Assembly: GCA_005883775.1 (NCBI GenBank)
Contig: VBEU01000074.1
Location: forward strand, 4,901 to 23,809
Reading direction: 5' to 3'
Origin: Chloroflexota bacterium
GTDB taxonomy: Bacteria > Chloroflexota > Limnocylindria > P2-11E
DNA length: 18,909 nt
Part shown: in pieces, positions 6,096 to 13,360 of the stretch
How positions within the stretch are numbered: position 1 is the stretch's first letter
Layout: each line of letters begins with the position of its first letter
Program-made: the position numbers and the translations under genes
Notes under the pieces: generated by a model
Seen by the model: the letters and a program-made list of their open reading frames with translations, nothing else
Database searches by the model: none
What the model was told of the DNA's origin: nothing

Positions 6096-7319
6096 TCACT
6101 TCGCAGCGGCGCCCGCACTCGACGTGAGGTACCGCTCGGCATGTCCGAGCGGACTAGCGACGCGAAACACAAACGCGATCAGGAACGTGAGCGCGCCGAT
6201 AACCGCGTAGATGAGGCGCACGTCGCTGGTACGCTCGATGAGCACCCCTCCGACGAGCGCGCCGATGGGGTTCGCCGACCATGCCAGGACCATCGCGATG
6301 CTGATGATCCGGCCGAGCATCTGGTTCGGCACGACGGCCTGGCGAAGCGACGCGGTGTTGATGTTGAACAGAATTCCGAAGCCTGAGGAGAGAGCCCATA
6401 GCACCACGCCGAGCCACAGCGACGTCGTGTATGCGAGGGCGATCACCAGCAGAGCAGAGAGCATCAGCGCGCCGAGGGCGACGTTGCCAAAAGACCAGCG
6501 CTTCCGGAGCGGACCGGCCGCCAGCGACAGCGCCACCACACCGGCGCCGCCCGCCGCAAACAAAACCGCGACCTCGCTGTCCGACGCGCGGAGCCCCTCC
6601 TTCGCGAAGAGCACGAGCTGCGCGAATACCGTGGCGTCGACCATGTTGATCATTGCCATCATCAGCGAGATGTTGCGCAAGACGGGGTGCGCAAGGACAT
6701 AGCGCAAGCCTTCGACGATGTCCTGGCGGATGCTCGTGGCGCGCTTGGTGATGGGCGCGTTGAACGGGCGCGCGATGATCGACAGCATCACGGCCGAGAC
6801 CACGAAGGAGGCGGCGTCCAGGAGCAGGATTGTCTCGACAGAAGCGAAAATGAGCAGGGCTCCGGCGGCGAGCGGACCGAGCACGGATGCCGCGGCAAAG
6901 CTCGCTTGGATCCGGCCGTTGGCGCTGACGAGCTCTCGGGTGTCGACGAGGCTAGGGATCGCGCCGAACTCTGCGGCCACGAAAAAGATCGAGAGCGTCG
7001 ACGAAAGGAACGCGACGGCGTAGATCCACCACAGCGAGAGGAGCCCGGCGCCGTACGCGATTGGGATGGATGCGATCGTCGCGGCGGACAAGAGATCGAC
7101 CACGATCATGAGTCGCTTGCGGTCTGTGCGATCCGTCCAGGCGCCGATCGCCAGTCCGAAGAGAAGCTGCGGCGCCGTATAGATCGCGAGCGTCGCGCCG
7201 AGTGCGAGCGCCGATCCGGTGAGCTTGAAGACGATCAGAGGCAGCGCGAATTGCGTGACGGAATTGCCGAAGTTCGAGACCGTCTCCCCGGTCCAGTACT
7301 TCCAGAAGTCGCGGTTCAG
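6096..7319 (-). CDS. MFS transporter (MFS_3 / EntS-like exporter type), probable CTG start
   Basis: A polytopic inner-membrane transporter of about 407 aa. It begins LNRDFWKYWTGETVSNFGNS, matching the N-terminus of MFS_3 drug or siderophore exporters, and carries the loop 2-3 motif GAWTDRTDRKR expected of MFS proteins. The first in-frame ATG is 7109, which would delete TM1 and TM2. No ATG, GTG or TTG precedes the conserved N-terminus; CTG 7319 is the best candidate. It overlaps the TGA of the upstream NYN gene as CTGA, with AGGAG ending 11 nt before it, so the gene is translationally coupled. Twelve hydrophobic segments are expected; the C-terminal end is a short alanine-rich tail. The substrate is unknown. 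It ends 7 bp from the stop of the convergent gvpA-like gene. Confidence 0.88.
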   Translation of the reverse strand: MNRDFWKYWTGETVSNFGNSVTQFALPLIVFKLTGSALALGATLAIYTAPQLLFGLAIGAWTDRTDRKRLMIVVDLLSAATIASIPIAYGAGLLSLWWIYAVAFLSSTLSIFFVAAEFGAIPSLVDTRELVSANGRIQASFAAASVLGPLAAGALLIFASVETILLLDAASFVVSAVMLSIIARPFNAPITKRATSIRQDIVEGLRYVLAHPVLRNISLMMAMINMVDATVFAQLVLFAKEGLRASDSEVAVLFAAGGAGVVALSLAAGPLRKRWSFGNVALGALMLSALLVIALAYTTSLWLGVVLWALSSGFGILFNINTASLRQAVVPNQMLGRIISIAMVLAWSANPIGALVGGVLIERTSDVRLIYAVIGALTFLIAFVFRVASPLGHAERYLTSSAGAAAK

Positions 7320-8989
7320 TCGGCAGCATCTCCTGTCGCGGCCTTCTTCGGTCCTTGGCCGCCACGTCGGCCGCGCCCTCCGCGACGTCCTCGGCGAGTG
7401 CGCTTGCGTGGGACCCCTGCGGCCGGATCGCTTGACGCCGCGACTACTGGAGTCGTGATCGTCGGAGCCGGAAGCGCTTCGAGCTCGCCAGTCGGCAAAG
7501 CTGCCATCGCCGGTCGGACTTCGCCGTTCAGCCGGTCGAATTCTCCGAGGACCGTGCGCACTTCTTGATGCGTCTGGTCGATCACGAACCCGGCCTTCTT
7601 CCCGTGCTCCTCAGGACGCATCACACCTCGCTCGACGGCCCGACGCATGGTCGATTCGAGCGCGTCGCCCTCGACCCGTGACAAGAGCTCGGCGAAGAGA
7701 GCCTGATTCACCCAGTCGATTCGCTCGCCCTTGGCGCGTGTCGAAGCCACGAAGTTGAAGAGGTGGACGATCGACGCCGCGGGCTGACGCGCGTATACGA
7801 CAAGGGGGTGGCCTTCGGCGAGCCAGCACATCGTGATCTGCCGGCCCTCGCGTTCGACCTGCTCCGTCTGGATCGCGCCACGCTCCTCGGCGATGTTGAA
7901 GAGGGTCTCGAGCAGGAGCCGGCGCTGCGAGCGACCGCGTGTCAGACCGCCCGGCTGATCCGCCCGCGAGAGCGGGTCGAGAACGGCCTCGACCGCCGGG
8001 ATACGGCGGGTGTCCTTGCTCGTCACGGTGTCGATGCGGCGTAACACCCTCACCAAGTGAAAGATCGTCTCGGCGACGAGAGCCGAAGACATATTCGGGG
8101 CGAGCATCTGCTTGGCCTTCGCGCGGGCGCGACCCTCGAGCTTGGCGAGGACCGTCCCCTGGTCGATGCCGGCGTCGATGCGCTGCTCCAGGACGCTCGA
8201 CGCTTCCTTCTGCGAGAGCGGGACCACGCTCGTGACGAAATCGCCGCGCGGCATGGCGCGGGCATGGAGGGCCACGAGCTGATCGAGCAGCAGCACCGCG
8301 AGACGCCGCTGCTCCTTGTCGGATTCTGGAGAGGCGGTCGGAACGACGGCTGGAACATGTGGCTCGGTTCGCACCCGCGCGGGTACACGACCGGGCCGTT
8401 GCGGCGTCCGCCGCGCGAGCTCCGCGGGCGGTTGTGGCTTGTCCACCTGCGTGTCGTCGGCCCGCAGCGCGGTACGTGTCCAGCGCGCCTGGGGGATGAG
8501 GTCCTCGAGCAGGAAGACGTCGTCGCGCAGGTACGGCGAGTCGCGCAGCTCGTTCGCTAGCGATTTGTCGCCCGCGATCAGGTAGACGTGTTTGTCCTCG
8601 TCCTTGATCGCTTTGCAGAGCGCGTTCAGATCGCGGTCGCCCGAGACGATGAACCAGTAGTCGATGTCCTGACGCTCTTTGTAGAGGAGCTTGAGTGCTC
8701 GCGTGATGAGGACCGCGTCGGAACGGCCTTTGAGGAGCCGGCCGCTCATGCGCTGCGCGACGGCGATGGGCTCCATGCCTGTGAACTCGAGCGCCATGAG
8801 GAGCGTTTCGTCCTGTGCCGCGACCTCCTGACCGAAGATCGCGAGCTTTACGCGGACAGGTCCGAACTCGGCGGCTTTTTGCAGGATCGCCTGCAGGATC
8901 GAGAGTGTTGACGGCAGCGGGCCCGTCGTGTGCTGGCGAAGTGTGTAGTAGACGTTCTCCCAGTCGATTAGGAGGGCAACGTCAGGCAA
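7316..8989 (-). CDS. NYN-domain (LabA/DUF88-type) putative RNase with Arg/Gly-rich C-terminal tail
   Basis: A 557-aa protein. The N-terminal about 165 residues form a NYN/PIN-like nuclease domain: LLIDWENV (Asp9, Asn12), GRSDAVLITRAL (Asp91) and VSGDRDLNALCKAI (Asp118, Asp120) supply the acidic metal-binding set of this fold. A low-complexity Pro/Arg linker (about 180-225) follows. A largely helical middle and C-terminal region with winged-helix-like pieces (about 225-480) has no family I can name. Residues 527-549 are a basic RG/RGG-like tract, typical of RNA-binding tails. The role is inferred to be RNA processing or decay. The start is TTG 8989 with GGAG 7 nt upstream. It is the first gene of a two-gene operon with the MFS transporter (CTGA overlap), a pairing I cannot explain. 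Confidence 0.88.
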   Translation of the reverse strand: MPDVALLIDWENVYYTLRQHTTGPLPSTLSILQAILQKAAEFGPVRVKLAIFGQEVAAQDETLLMALEFTGMEPIAVAQRMSGRLLKGRSDAVLITRALKLLYKERQDIDYWFIVSGDRDLNALCKAIKDEDKHVYLIAGDKSLANELRDSPYLRDDVFLLEDLIPQARWTRTALRADDTQVDKPQPPAELARRTPQRPGRVPARVRTEPHVPAVVPTASPESDKEQRRLAVLLLDQLVALHARAMPRGDFVTSVVPLSQKEASSVLEQRIDAGIDQGTVLAKLEGRARAKAKQMLAPNMSSALVAETIFHLVRVLRRIDTVTSKDTRRIPAVEAVLDPLSRADQPGGLTRGRSQRRLLLETLFNIAEERGAIQTEQVEREGRQITMCWLAEGHPLVVYARQPAASIVHLFNFVASTRAKGERIDWVNQALFAELLSRVEGDALESTMRRAVERGVMRPEEHGKKAGFVIDQTHQEVRTVLGEFDRLNGEVRPAMAALPTGELEALPAPTITTPVVAASSDPAAGVPRKRTRRGRRGGRGRRGGQGPKKAATGDAAD

Positions 8990-8996
8990 TAGCTTT

Positions 8997-9000
8997 CTCC
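8997..9000 (-). promoter_or_regulatory. Ribosome binding site (GGAG) deciding the TTG start of the NYN gene
   Basis: GGAGAAAG on the minus strand places GGAG 7 nt before TTG 8989. No ATG or GTG nearby would keep the conserved LLIDWEN near the N-terminus. Confidence 0.6.
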
Positions 9001-9177
9001 GTATGGGCTTCGCACGCCGCCTGACTCGTCCGCGGATCGCGGAGTTCCACCGCGGTCTCGCGCTTCTTGCTCTCCCTCGTCCGCTACCCCGAAACTCGAG
9101 GCTCGGCCGTGAGCGCGTCCATCACGAACGCTTCAGTCGTCGCGCGCGCCGTTTTGAGCAAGTGTAGCCGCTCGACG

Positions 9178-9720
9178 TCAGTTCGTATACGACGCGGCGT
9201 GCCGCTCCGCCGAAGCGATGAGGTCTCGGAAGCACCGCTGCGTCTGGGACGGCGCGAAGAACCGGTCGGTGATCTTGCACATCAGCCGGTACAGCGGGGT
9301 GCCCTTGCTCCAATCGCGCGACATTTCCGTCTCGTATCGAACGATGCTGCCTCCTCCGTCCGGCTCGATGAGATATCTCTCCGTCGTGAAGACGGTCGGG
9401 AGCCTCGGATGGTCGAAGGTCACCTCGGAGGCGGTCTCAAAACAGACCGATCGATCCGCCCGAGTGACGACCGTCCGCGTGGTCAGCGGGAACTTGCCGA
9501 TCCGAGCCCGGACGCGAACTTCCGTTCCGGCGAGCGCGAGACCCTGCGGCGCGTCGACGGAGCTCACGACGGTCCCGTTCGGATGCGCATGCCAGGTCAA
9601 GCAACCGTGCGGATCTGCCATGAGGTCGAAGAGCCTGTTGGGCGAGAGCGACGTCCGGACCGAATCGACGAACTTCAAAGCAAAGGTCCGGCGGCGGTCT
9701 TCGCCGGGCGAACGATCCAT
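9178..9720 (-). CDS. SRPBCC-superfamily (START/Bet v1-like) protein
   Basis: A 180-aa protein with the pattern of polyketide-cyclase/START-like SRPBCC ligand-binding folds. It has an N-terminal strand-helix (FVDSVRTSLSPNRLFDLMAD, about 17-36), a Trp near the first turn (CLTWHAHPNG), and then alternating beta strands (VRVRARIGKFPLTTRTVVT, ERYLIEP, SIVRYETEM). A long C-terminal helix (about 150-176) closes the cavity. There is no signal peptide or membrane segment. Such proteins bind hydrophobic ligands or act as cyclases; the ligand is unknown. ATG 9720 is preceded by CAGACT at 7 nt (possible leaderless -10). It is divergent from tldD with a 74-bp gap. The gap of about 190 bp between its stop and the NYN start holds no convincing gene. 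Confidence 0.8.
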   Translation of the reverse strand: MDRSPGEDRRRTFALKFVDSVRTSLSPNRLFDLMADPHGCLTWHAHPNGTVVSSVDAPQGLALAGTEVRVRARIGKFPLTTRTVVTRADRSVCFETASEVTFDHPRLPTVFTTERYLIEPDGGGSIVRYETEMSRDWSKGTPLYRLMCKITDRFFAPSQTQRCFRDLIASAERHAASYTN

Positions 9721-9727
9721 CCGCCCG

Positions 9728-9733
9728 AGTCTG
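9728..9733 (-). promoter_or_regulatory. Putative -10 element (CAGACT) for the SRPBCC gene
   Basis: CAGACT on the minus strand ends 7 nt before ATG 9720, with the same sequence and spacing as before the SGNH gene. The first base deviates from TANNNT. Confidence 0.35.
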
Positions 9734-9782
9734 GCGTCGTGAACGTGACCGGTGGTCGCCGACCGGTTTCATCAGTGTCACG

Positions 9783-9788
9783 TAGCCT
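9783..9788 (+). promoter_or_regulatory. Putative leaderless -10 element (TAGCCT) for tldD
   Basis: TAGCCT is followed by 6 nt and ATG 9795, and no Shine-Dalgarno fits. The identical hexamer and spacing occur before the lipoprotein gene at 17877. Confidence 0.5.
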
Positions 9789-9794
9789 TCGGAC

Positions 9795-11231
9795 ATGCCC
9801 GCAACCGATCGCCGGCTGACCGATCTCGTGCACACCGCCGCGTCACGCGGCGCGACGTACGCCGACGCTCGCACAGTCGAACGCGAGCACGAGGCCGTGA
9901 GCGTCAAAGACGGCGCGGTCGAATCGGTCACGCGCACTTCCGACCGCGGCCTCGGCTTTCGGGTCGTTCACAAAGGTGCGTGGGGCTTCGCGGCGACAGA
10001 TCGGACCGATGAGGCCGCGATCCGCGGCCTCGTCGACGAGGCCTTCCGCCGGGCCGAGGCGTCCGCCTCCGTTCAACGGCGTACCGTGACGCTCGCGCCG
10101 GTCGCGTCGCAGCGCGGTGAATACCGGACGAAGCTCGCGCGCGACCCGTTCGCGGTGCCGCTCGCCGAGCGGATCGATCACCTTCGTGCCGTCGACGCCG
10201 CCTCGGTCGGTCCGAACATCAAGACCCGCCGGTCATCAATGGCCGCGTATCGGACCAGGAAGCATCTCGTCACCAGTGAGGGCACCGATGTGTCGCAGGA
10301 GATCGTCGAAGCTGGCGCGGGGCTCTCCGTCCTCGCCGTGAAAGCGGGTCGAAAGCCCGCGTCCCGATACGACTCGCGCCTCGTGCGGCAGGCGGGGTGG
10401 GAGTACGTGGAGCACCTCGACCTGGTCGCGCGCGCGAAGCGCTACCGCGACGACGCCGAGGCGACCCTCGACGCGCCGCTCGCGGACGAGCGGCCGACCA
10501 CGCTCGTGTTCGCGCCGGAATTCCTCGCGCTTCTCGTCCACGAGTCGTGCGGCCATCCGACCGAAGCCGATCGCCTTCTTGAGCATGAGGTCGCGTTCGC
10601 GGGGACGACGTTCATGTGGCCGGAAGACCGTGGAAAGCTGCGCTACGGATCGCCGCACGTCTCGATGACCGCCGACGCGACGGTCCCGGGCGGCATGGGC
10701 ACGTTCGGGTGGGACGACGACGGCGTCCCCGCGATGAAAACGAAGCTCGTGGACAAAGGCATCTTCGTCGGGTACCTCACATCGCGCGAGACCGCGGGGG
10801 CGCTTGGAGTGCCCGTCACGATCGGCTCCGCGCGAGCCGAAGGGTGGCAGCACTTCCCGATCGTTCGCATGGTGAACGTGAGCCTCGATCCCGGCACGAC
10901 GCCGTATGCCGATCTCCTGCGCGGAATCGACTCGGGCCTGCTCATGGACGCGCCGGCGTCCTACTCCCTCGACGACAAGCGCCAGAACTTCCACTTCTCG
11001 ACCCAGTCGGCCCGCGTCATCCGCGACGGCCAGCTCGACGGCTACGTCCGCGGCGTCTCGTTCCAATCGCTCACACCGGATTTCTGGGGCCGGTGCGATC
11101 TGGTCGCCGACGACTGGGAGCTTCACGGCTTCCTCTCCTGCGCGAAGGGCGAGCCTCTCCAGCTGATGCGCGTCGGCCACGGCGCGGCTCACGCGCGCTT
11201 CCGCGACGTACCCATCGAGGTCCGCGAGTGA
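9795..11231 (+). CDS. tldD: Metalloprotease TldD
   Basis: A 478-aa TldD-family protein, the catalytic zinc subunit of the TldD/TldE heterodimeric protease, which degrades unfolded peptides and matures peptide natural products or antitoxins in known systems. The HExxxH metal motif is HESCGH (His249, Glu250, His254) followed by PTEAD. The C-terminal SCAKGEP segment (Cys449) sits where the family has its additional Cys zinc ligand. The N-terminal fold (about 1-225) matches the TldD/PmbA N-domain, including AVSVKDGAVESV (34-45) and the GLGFRV turn (52-57). The start is ATG 9795 with a TAGCCT -10 at 6 nt. Its TGA overlaps the tldE GTG (GTGA). No peptide-antibiotic precursor or toxin-antitoxin pair is visible nearby, so the substrate is unknown. 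Confidence 0.95.
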   Translation: MPATDRRLTDLVHTAASRGATYADARTVEREHEAVSVKDGAVESVTRTSDRGLGFRVVHKGAWGFAATDRTDEAAIRGLVDEAFRRAEASASVQRRTVTLAPVASQRGEYRTKLARDPFAVPLAERIDHLRAVDAASVGPNIKTRRSSMAAYRTRKHLVTSEGTDVSQEIVEAGAGLSVLAVKAGRKPASRYDSRLVRQAGWEYVEHLDLVARAKRYRDDAEATLDAPLADERPTTLVFAPEFLALLVHESCGHPTEADRLLEHEVAFAGTTFMWPEDRGKLRYGSPHVSMTADATVPGGMGTFGWDDDGVPAMKTKLVDKGIFVGYLTSRETAGALGVPVTIGSARAEGWQHFPIVRMVNVSLDPGTTPYADLLRGIDSGLLMDAPASYSLDDKRQNFHFSTQSARVIRDGQLDGYVRGVSFQSLTPDFWGRCDLVADDWELHGFLSCAKGEPLQLMRVGHGAAHARFRDVPIEVRE

Positions 11232-12595
11232 CGCTTCTCGGCGCGGATCGCTTGCTGGCGCCACTGCGCCAAGCACTGCGCGATGTGCCGGCGGACGAGG
11301 CGGACATCCACGTGCACCGGCGCCGCGCCGCCATCACGCGCTACTCGCACAGCTCGATCCACCAGAACGCGGTCTCCGACGAGACCCACGCGACGGTCCG
11401 CGCGATCGTCGCCAAAGCCGTTGGGATCGTGACGATGAACTCGCTCGAGCCCTCGGACCTGCGCCGCGCGCTCACCGAGGCAGCGTCCCTCGCGCGGGCG
11501 AGCCGTCCCGACGACGAGTGGCCCGGCGTTGCCGATCCCGAGCCCATCGCCGCGCCGTCGTCGTTCCACGAGGAGACCGCCGCGACGACGCCAGAAGCCC
11601 AGGCGAATTCGATCGGCGCCGTGTGCGCGGCGGTCCCCAAGAGCATGCGGGCCGCCGGCACGGCGCAGATCGAGGTGACCGAGGATGCGGTGGCCAACAC
11701 CCGCGGTGTGGCGGCGTACGCACCCGCGACCATGGCCTATCTCCGCGCTCTCGTTCAGAGCGACACGTACGTCGGCTCGGGCTACGCCGAGGACCTCTCC
11801 ATGCGCGTCGACGGCCTCCATCCGGAAACGATCGCGGCGCGCGCCGCCGAGAAGTGCGCGCTCGATCGCGATCGGATCCAGCTCGCGCCGGGCGACTACG
11901 AGGCGGTCTTCGAGGAGCTGGCTGTCGCCGAAGTCCTTCGGGTCATGTCGCTCACCGGTCTGGGCGGGCAGTCGGTGCGAGAGGGCCGCTCGTTCATGAC
12001 CGGGCGCATCGGCGAACGGGTGACCGGCGAGAGCTTCACGCTCGTTGACCATGCTATGGACGCGCGCACCATCGCCGTACCGTTCGACGTCGAGGGGACG
12101 CCAAGGCAGAAGGTCATGCTGGTGGAGCGTGGCCTTGCGCGCGGTCCGGTCTACGACCGCACCTCAGCGAAGGCCATGGGCGCGCGATCCACCGGCCATG
12201 CGGCGGATCCTTCGCGCTACGCCGCGGGCGGGCACGCTGGGCACCTCGCGATGGCCGGCGGCCCCGCCACGCGCGAGCAGCTGATCGGCTCGGTCCGGCG
12301 CGGCGTCCTCATCACCCGCTTCCATTACACGAACACGCCCGACCCGCGTGCGGCGACGATGACCGGCACGACTCGCGACGGCACCTTTCTCATCGTGGAC
12401 GGCAAGATCACGAGGGCACTCGCGAACGTGCGCTACACGATGAGCGCGCTCGATCTATTTGCCGGTATCGATCTGCTCGGGCCGCAACGCCTCGCGCGCG
12501 ATTGGTGGAGCTCGAACGGCATGGGTTCGATCCTGTGCCTCGTGCCGCCGATCAAGGTGCGTCGCGCGACCATCACGGGCTCCAGCCCGCTCTAG
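11228..12595 (+). CDS. tldE: TldE/PmbA, non-catalytic partner of TldD
   Basis: A 455-aa TldD/PmbA-family protein. It lacks an HExxxH motif, as expected for the TldE (PmbA) subunit that forms the heterodimer with TldD. Recognisable parts are the N-terminal domain with HRRRAAITRYSHSSIHQNA, the central GDYEAVFEELAVAEVLR segment that replaces the metal site, DEGTP-like VEGTPRQKVMLVERGL, and the C-terminal RFHYTNTPDPRAATMTGTTR followed by DGTFLIVDGKI. The start is GTG 11228, overlapping the tldD stop by 4 bases. A much longer in-frame ORF upstream runs inside tldD in another frame and is not the gene. The C-terminus ends 10 bp before the convergent cytochrome gene; no terminator-like hairpin with T-run is visible in that gap. 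Confidence 0.94.
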   Translation: MTLLGADRLLAPLRQALRDVPADEADIHVHRRRAAITRYSHSSIHQNAVSDETHATVRAIVAKAVGIVTMNSLEPSDLRRALTEAASLARASRPDDEWPGVADPEPIAAPSSFHEETAATTPEAQANSIGAVCAAVPKSMRAAGTAQIEVTEDAVANTRGVAAYAPATMAYLRALVQSDTYVGSGYAEDLSMRVDGLHPETIAARAAEKCALDRDRIQLAPGDYEAVFEELAVAEVLRVMSLTGLGGQSVREGRSFMTGRIGERVTGESFTLVDHAMDARTIAVPFDVEGTPRQKVMLVERGLARGPVYDRTSAKAMGARSTGHAADPSRYAAGGHAGHLAMAGGPATREQLIGSVRRGVLITRFHYTNTPDPRAATMTGTTRDGTFLIVDGKITRALANVRYTMSALDLFAGIDLLGPQRLARDWWSSNGMGSILCLVPPIKVRRATITGSSPL

Positions 12596-12605
12596 GTGAA
12601 CCGGC

Positions 12606-13166
12606 TTAGCCTGCCGTTCCAGCCGCGAGCGCCTGAAGGTAGCGGACGATCTCCCAACGCTCTGTGTCGGTCAGCTTCGGCTTGCCGGTGTCGGGATCGA
12701 CGGCGCCCCACGCGGGCATGGCTGTGAACGGGATGCCATTCGCGATCCAGTACTCGAGCTCGCCCGGCGCGTGCTGCGGCACGTGCACCTGGAGGTTGAA
12801 TGGTCGAGGATTCAGGGTCAGCGCCGCCGGGCCGTCGCCGAGGCCCTTGGGACCGTGGCACACCGCGCAGTTCGCCTGATAGAGCGCTCGACCAGCCGCG
12901 ACAGTGGCGGGGTTATCCGGCGTGGGGTTCTGCGCGAAACGGGCCGTGAGCGGCACCGGCGGCGTCGGGATATCCGGGGCGATCGTGTACGCGAGCCCGA
13001 GCGAGACGACGATCAGCACACCGAGAAATCCCGCGCTCTGCGCGAAGCGCTGCCACTCGCCGCTGCGGCGCCACCGGATCAGCGCGAACAGGCCGAAAAC
13101 CGCGGCACCGACAGCGAGAACGATCGCGATCTGCTCGAGACCCTGTCTTGAAACAGGAAAGGTCAC
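12606..13166 (-). CDS. Membrane-anchored c-type cytochrome
   Basis: A 186-aa class I-type cytochrome c. Two N-terminal membrane segments (about 11-30 and 44-63) anchor it, and the heme domain (about 85-182) faces outside. The heme motif is CAVCH (Cys100, Cys103, His104) and the likely axial Met is Met150 in PFTAMPAWG. The C-terminal helix ERWEIVRYLQAL is characteristic of cytochrome c/CccA-like domains. It probably carries electrons in a respiratory chain. The start is GTG 13166, overlapping the TGA of the 65-aa gene (GTGA). It is the last gene of the CopCD operon, which suggests a link between copper handling and electron transport. An internal TM-less start would remove the anchors and is not supported. 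Confidence 0.93.
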   Translation of the reverse strand: MTFPVSRQGLEQIAIVLAVGAAVFGLFALIRWRRSGEWQRFAQSAGFLGVLIVVSLGLAYTIAPDIPTPPVPLTARFAQNPTPDNPATVAAGRALYQANCAVCHGPKGLGDGPAALTLNPRPFNLQVHVPQHAPGELEYWIANGIPFTAMPAWGAVDPDTGKPKLTDTERWEIVRYLQALAAGTAG

Positions 13167-13360
13167 TTCTTCGCGTCGGCCTCAGGGGTCGGGGCGCCTG
13201 ATGGGGCCGGGGCCCTACCCGTGGATTTGGCTTTCTTCTTTTCCTTCCGCGTCGACCACCACCAGAGCCCGATAAAAAGGACGAGCGGCACGCCGAGCTC
13301 GAGTATTTCGTCGAGCCAGGTGCCGGTCGCGCCGTGCGCGGATACGGACGCGAAGATCAT
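13163..13360 (-). CDS. Small single-pass membrane protein in the copper operon
   Basis: A 65-aa protein with a short N-terminal region, one membrane segment (about 22-37, VPLVLFIGLWWW) and a Lys-rich, Pro/Ala-rich cytoplasmic tail (38-65). I do not recognise a family; CcoQ- or CcdC-like small accessory proteins of respiratory complexes look broadly similar. It overlaps both neighbours by 4 bases: its ATG is embedded in ATGA with the CopCD stop, and its TGA lies in GTGA with the cytochrome start. This fixes both ends and makes it a genuine translated gene. The function is probably structural or an assembly factor for the cytochrome or for CopCD; this is inference. Confidence 0.8.
   Translation of the reverse strand: MIFASVSAHGATGTWLDEILELGVPLVLFIGLWWWSTRKEKKKAKSTGRAPAPSGAPTPEADAKK

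Noticed and set aside
9031..9060. T-box-antiterminator-like sequence on the minus strand upstream of the NYN gene (GGTGGAACTCCGCG)
   Set aside because: It resembles GGTGGNACCGCG but has two extra bases, there is no matching downstream strand, the leader is under 190 nt with no stem I that I can find, and the gene is not an aminoacyl-tRNA synthetase or amino acid gene. More simply it is a 5-bp CGCGG/CCGCG hairpin in GC-rich DNA.
9748..9767. Two ACCGGT hexamers 14 bp apart between the SRPBCC and tldD genes
   Set aside because: Each is a common self-palindrome in GC-rich DNA. Without a known regulator or conservation there is not enough to call an operator.
10616..11227. Upstream extension of tldE inside tldD
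   Set aside because: The frame is open but the sequence is Arg-rich shadow of tldD. The GTGA overlap at 11228 and PmbA homology mark the true start.
12596..12605. Terminator between tldE and the convergent cytochrome gene
   Set aside because: The gap is only 10 bp and shows no hairpin with a T-run.
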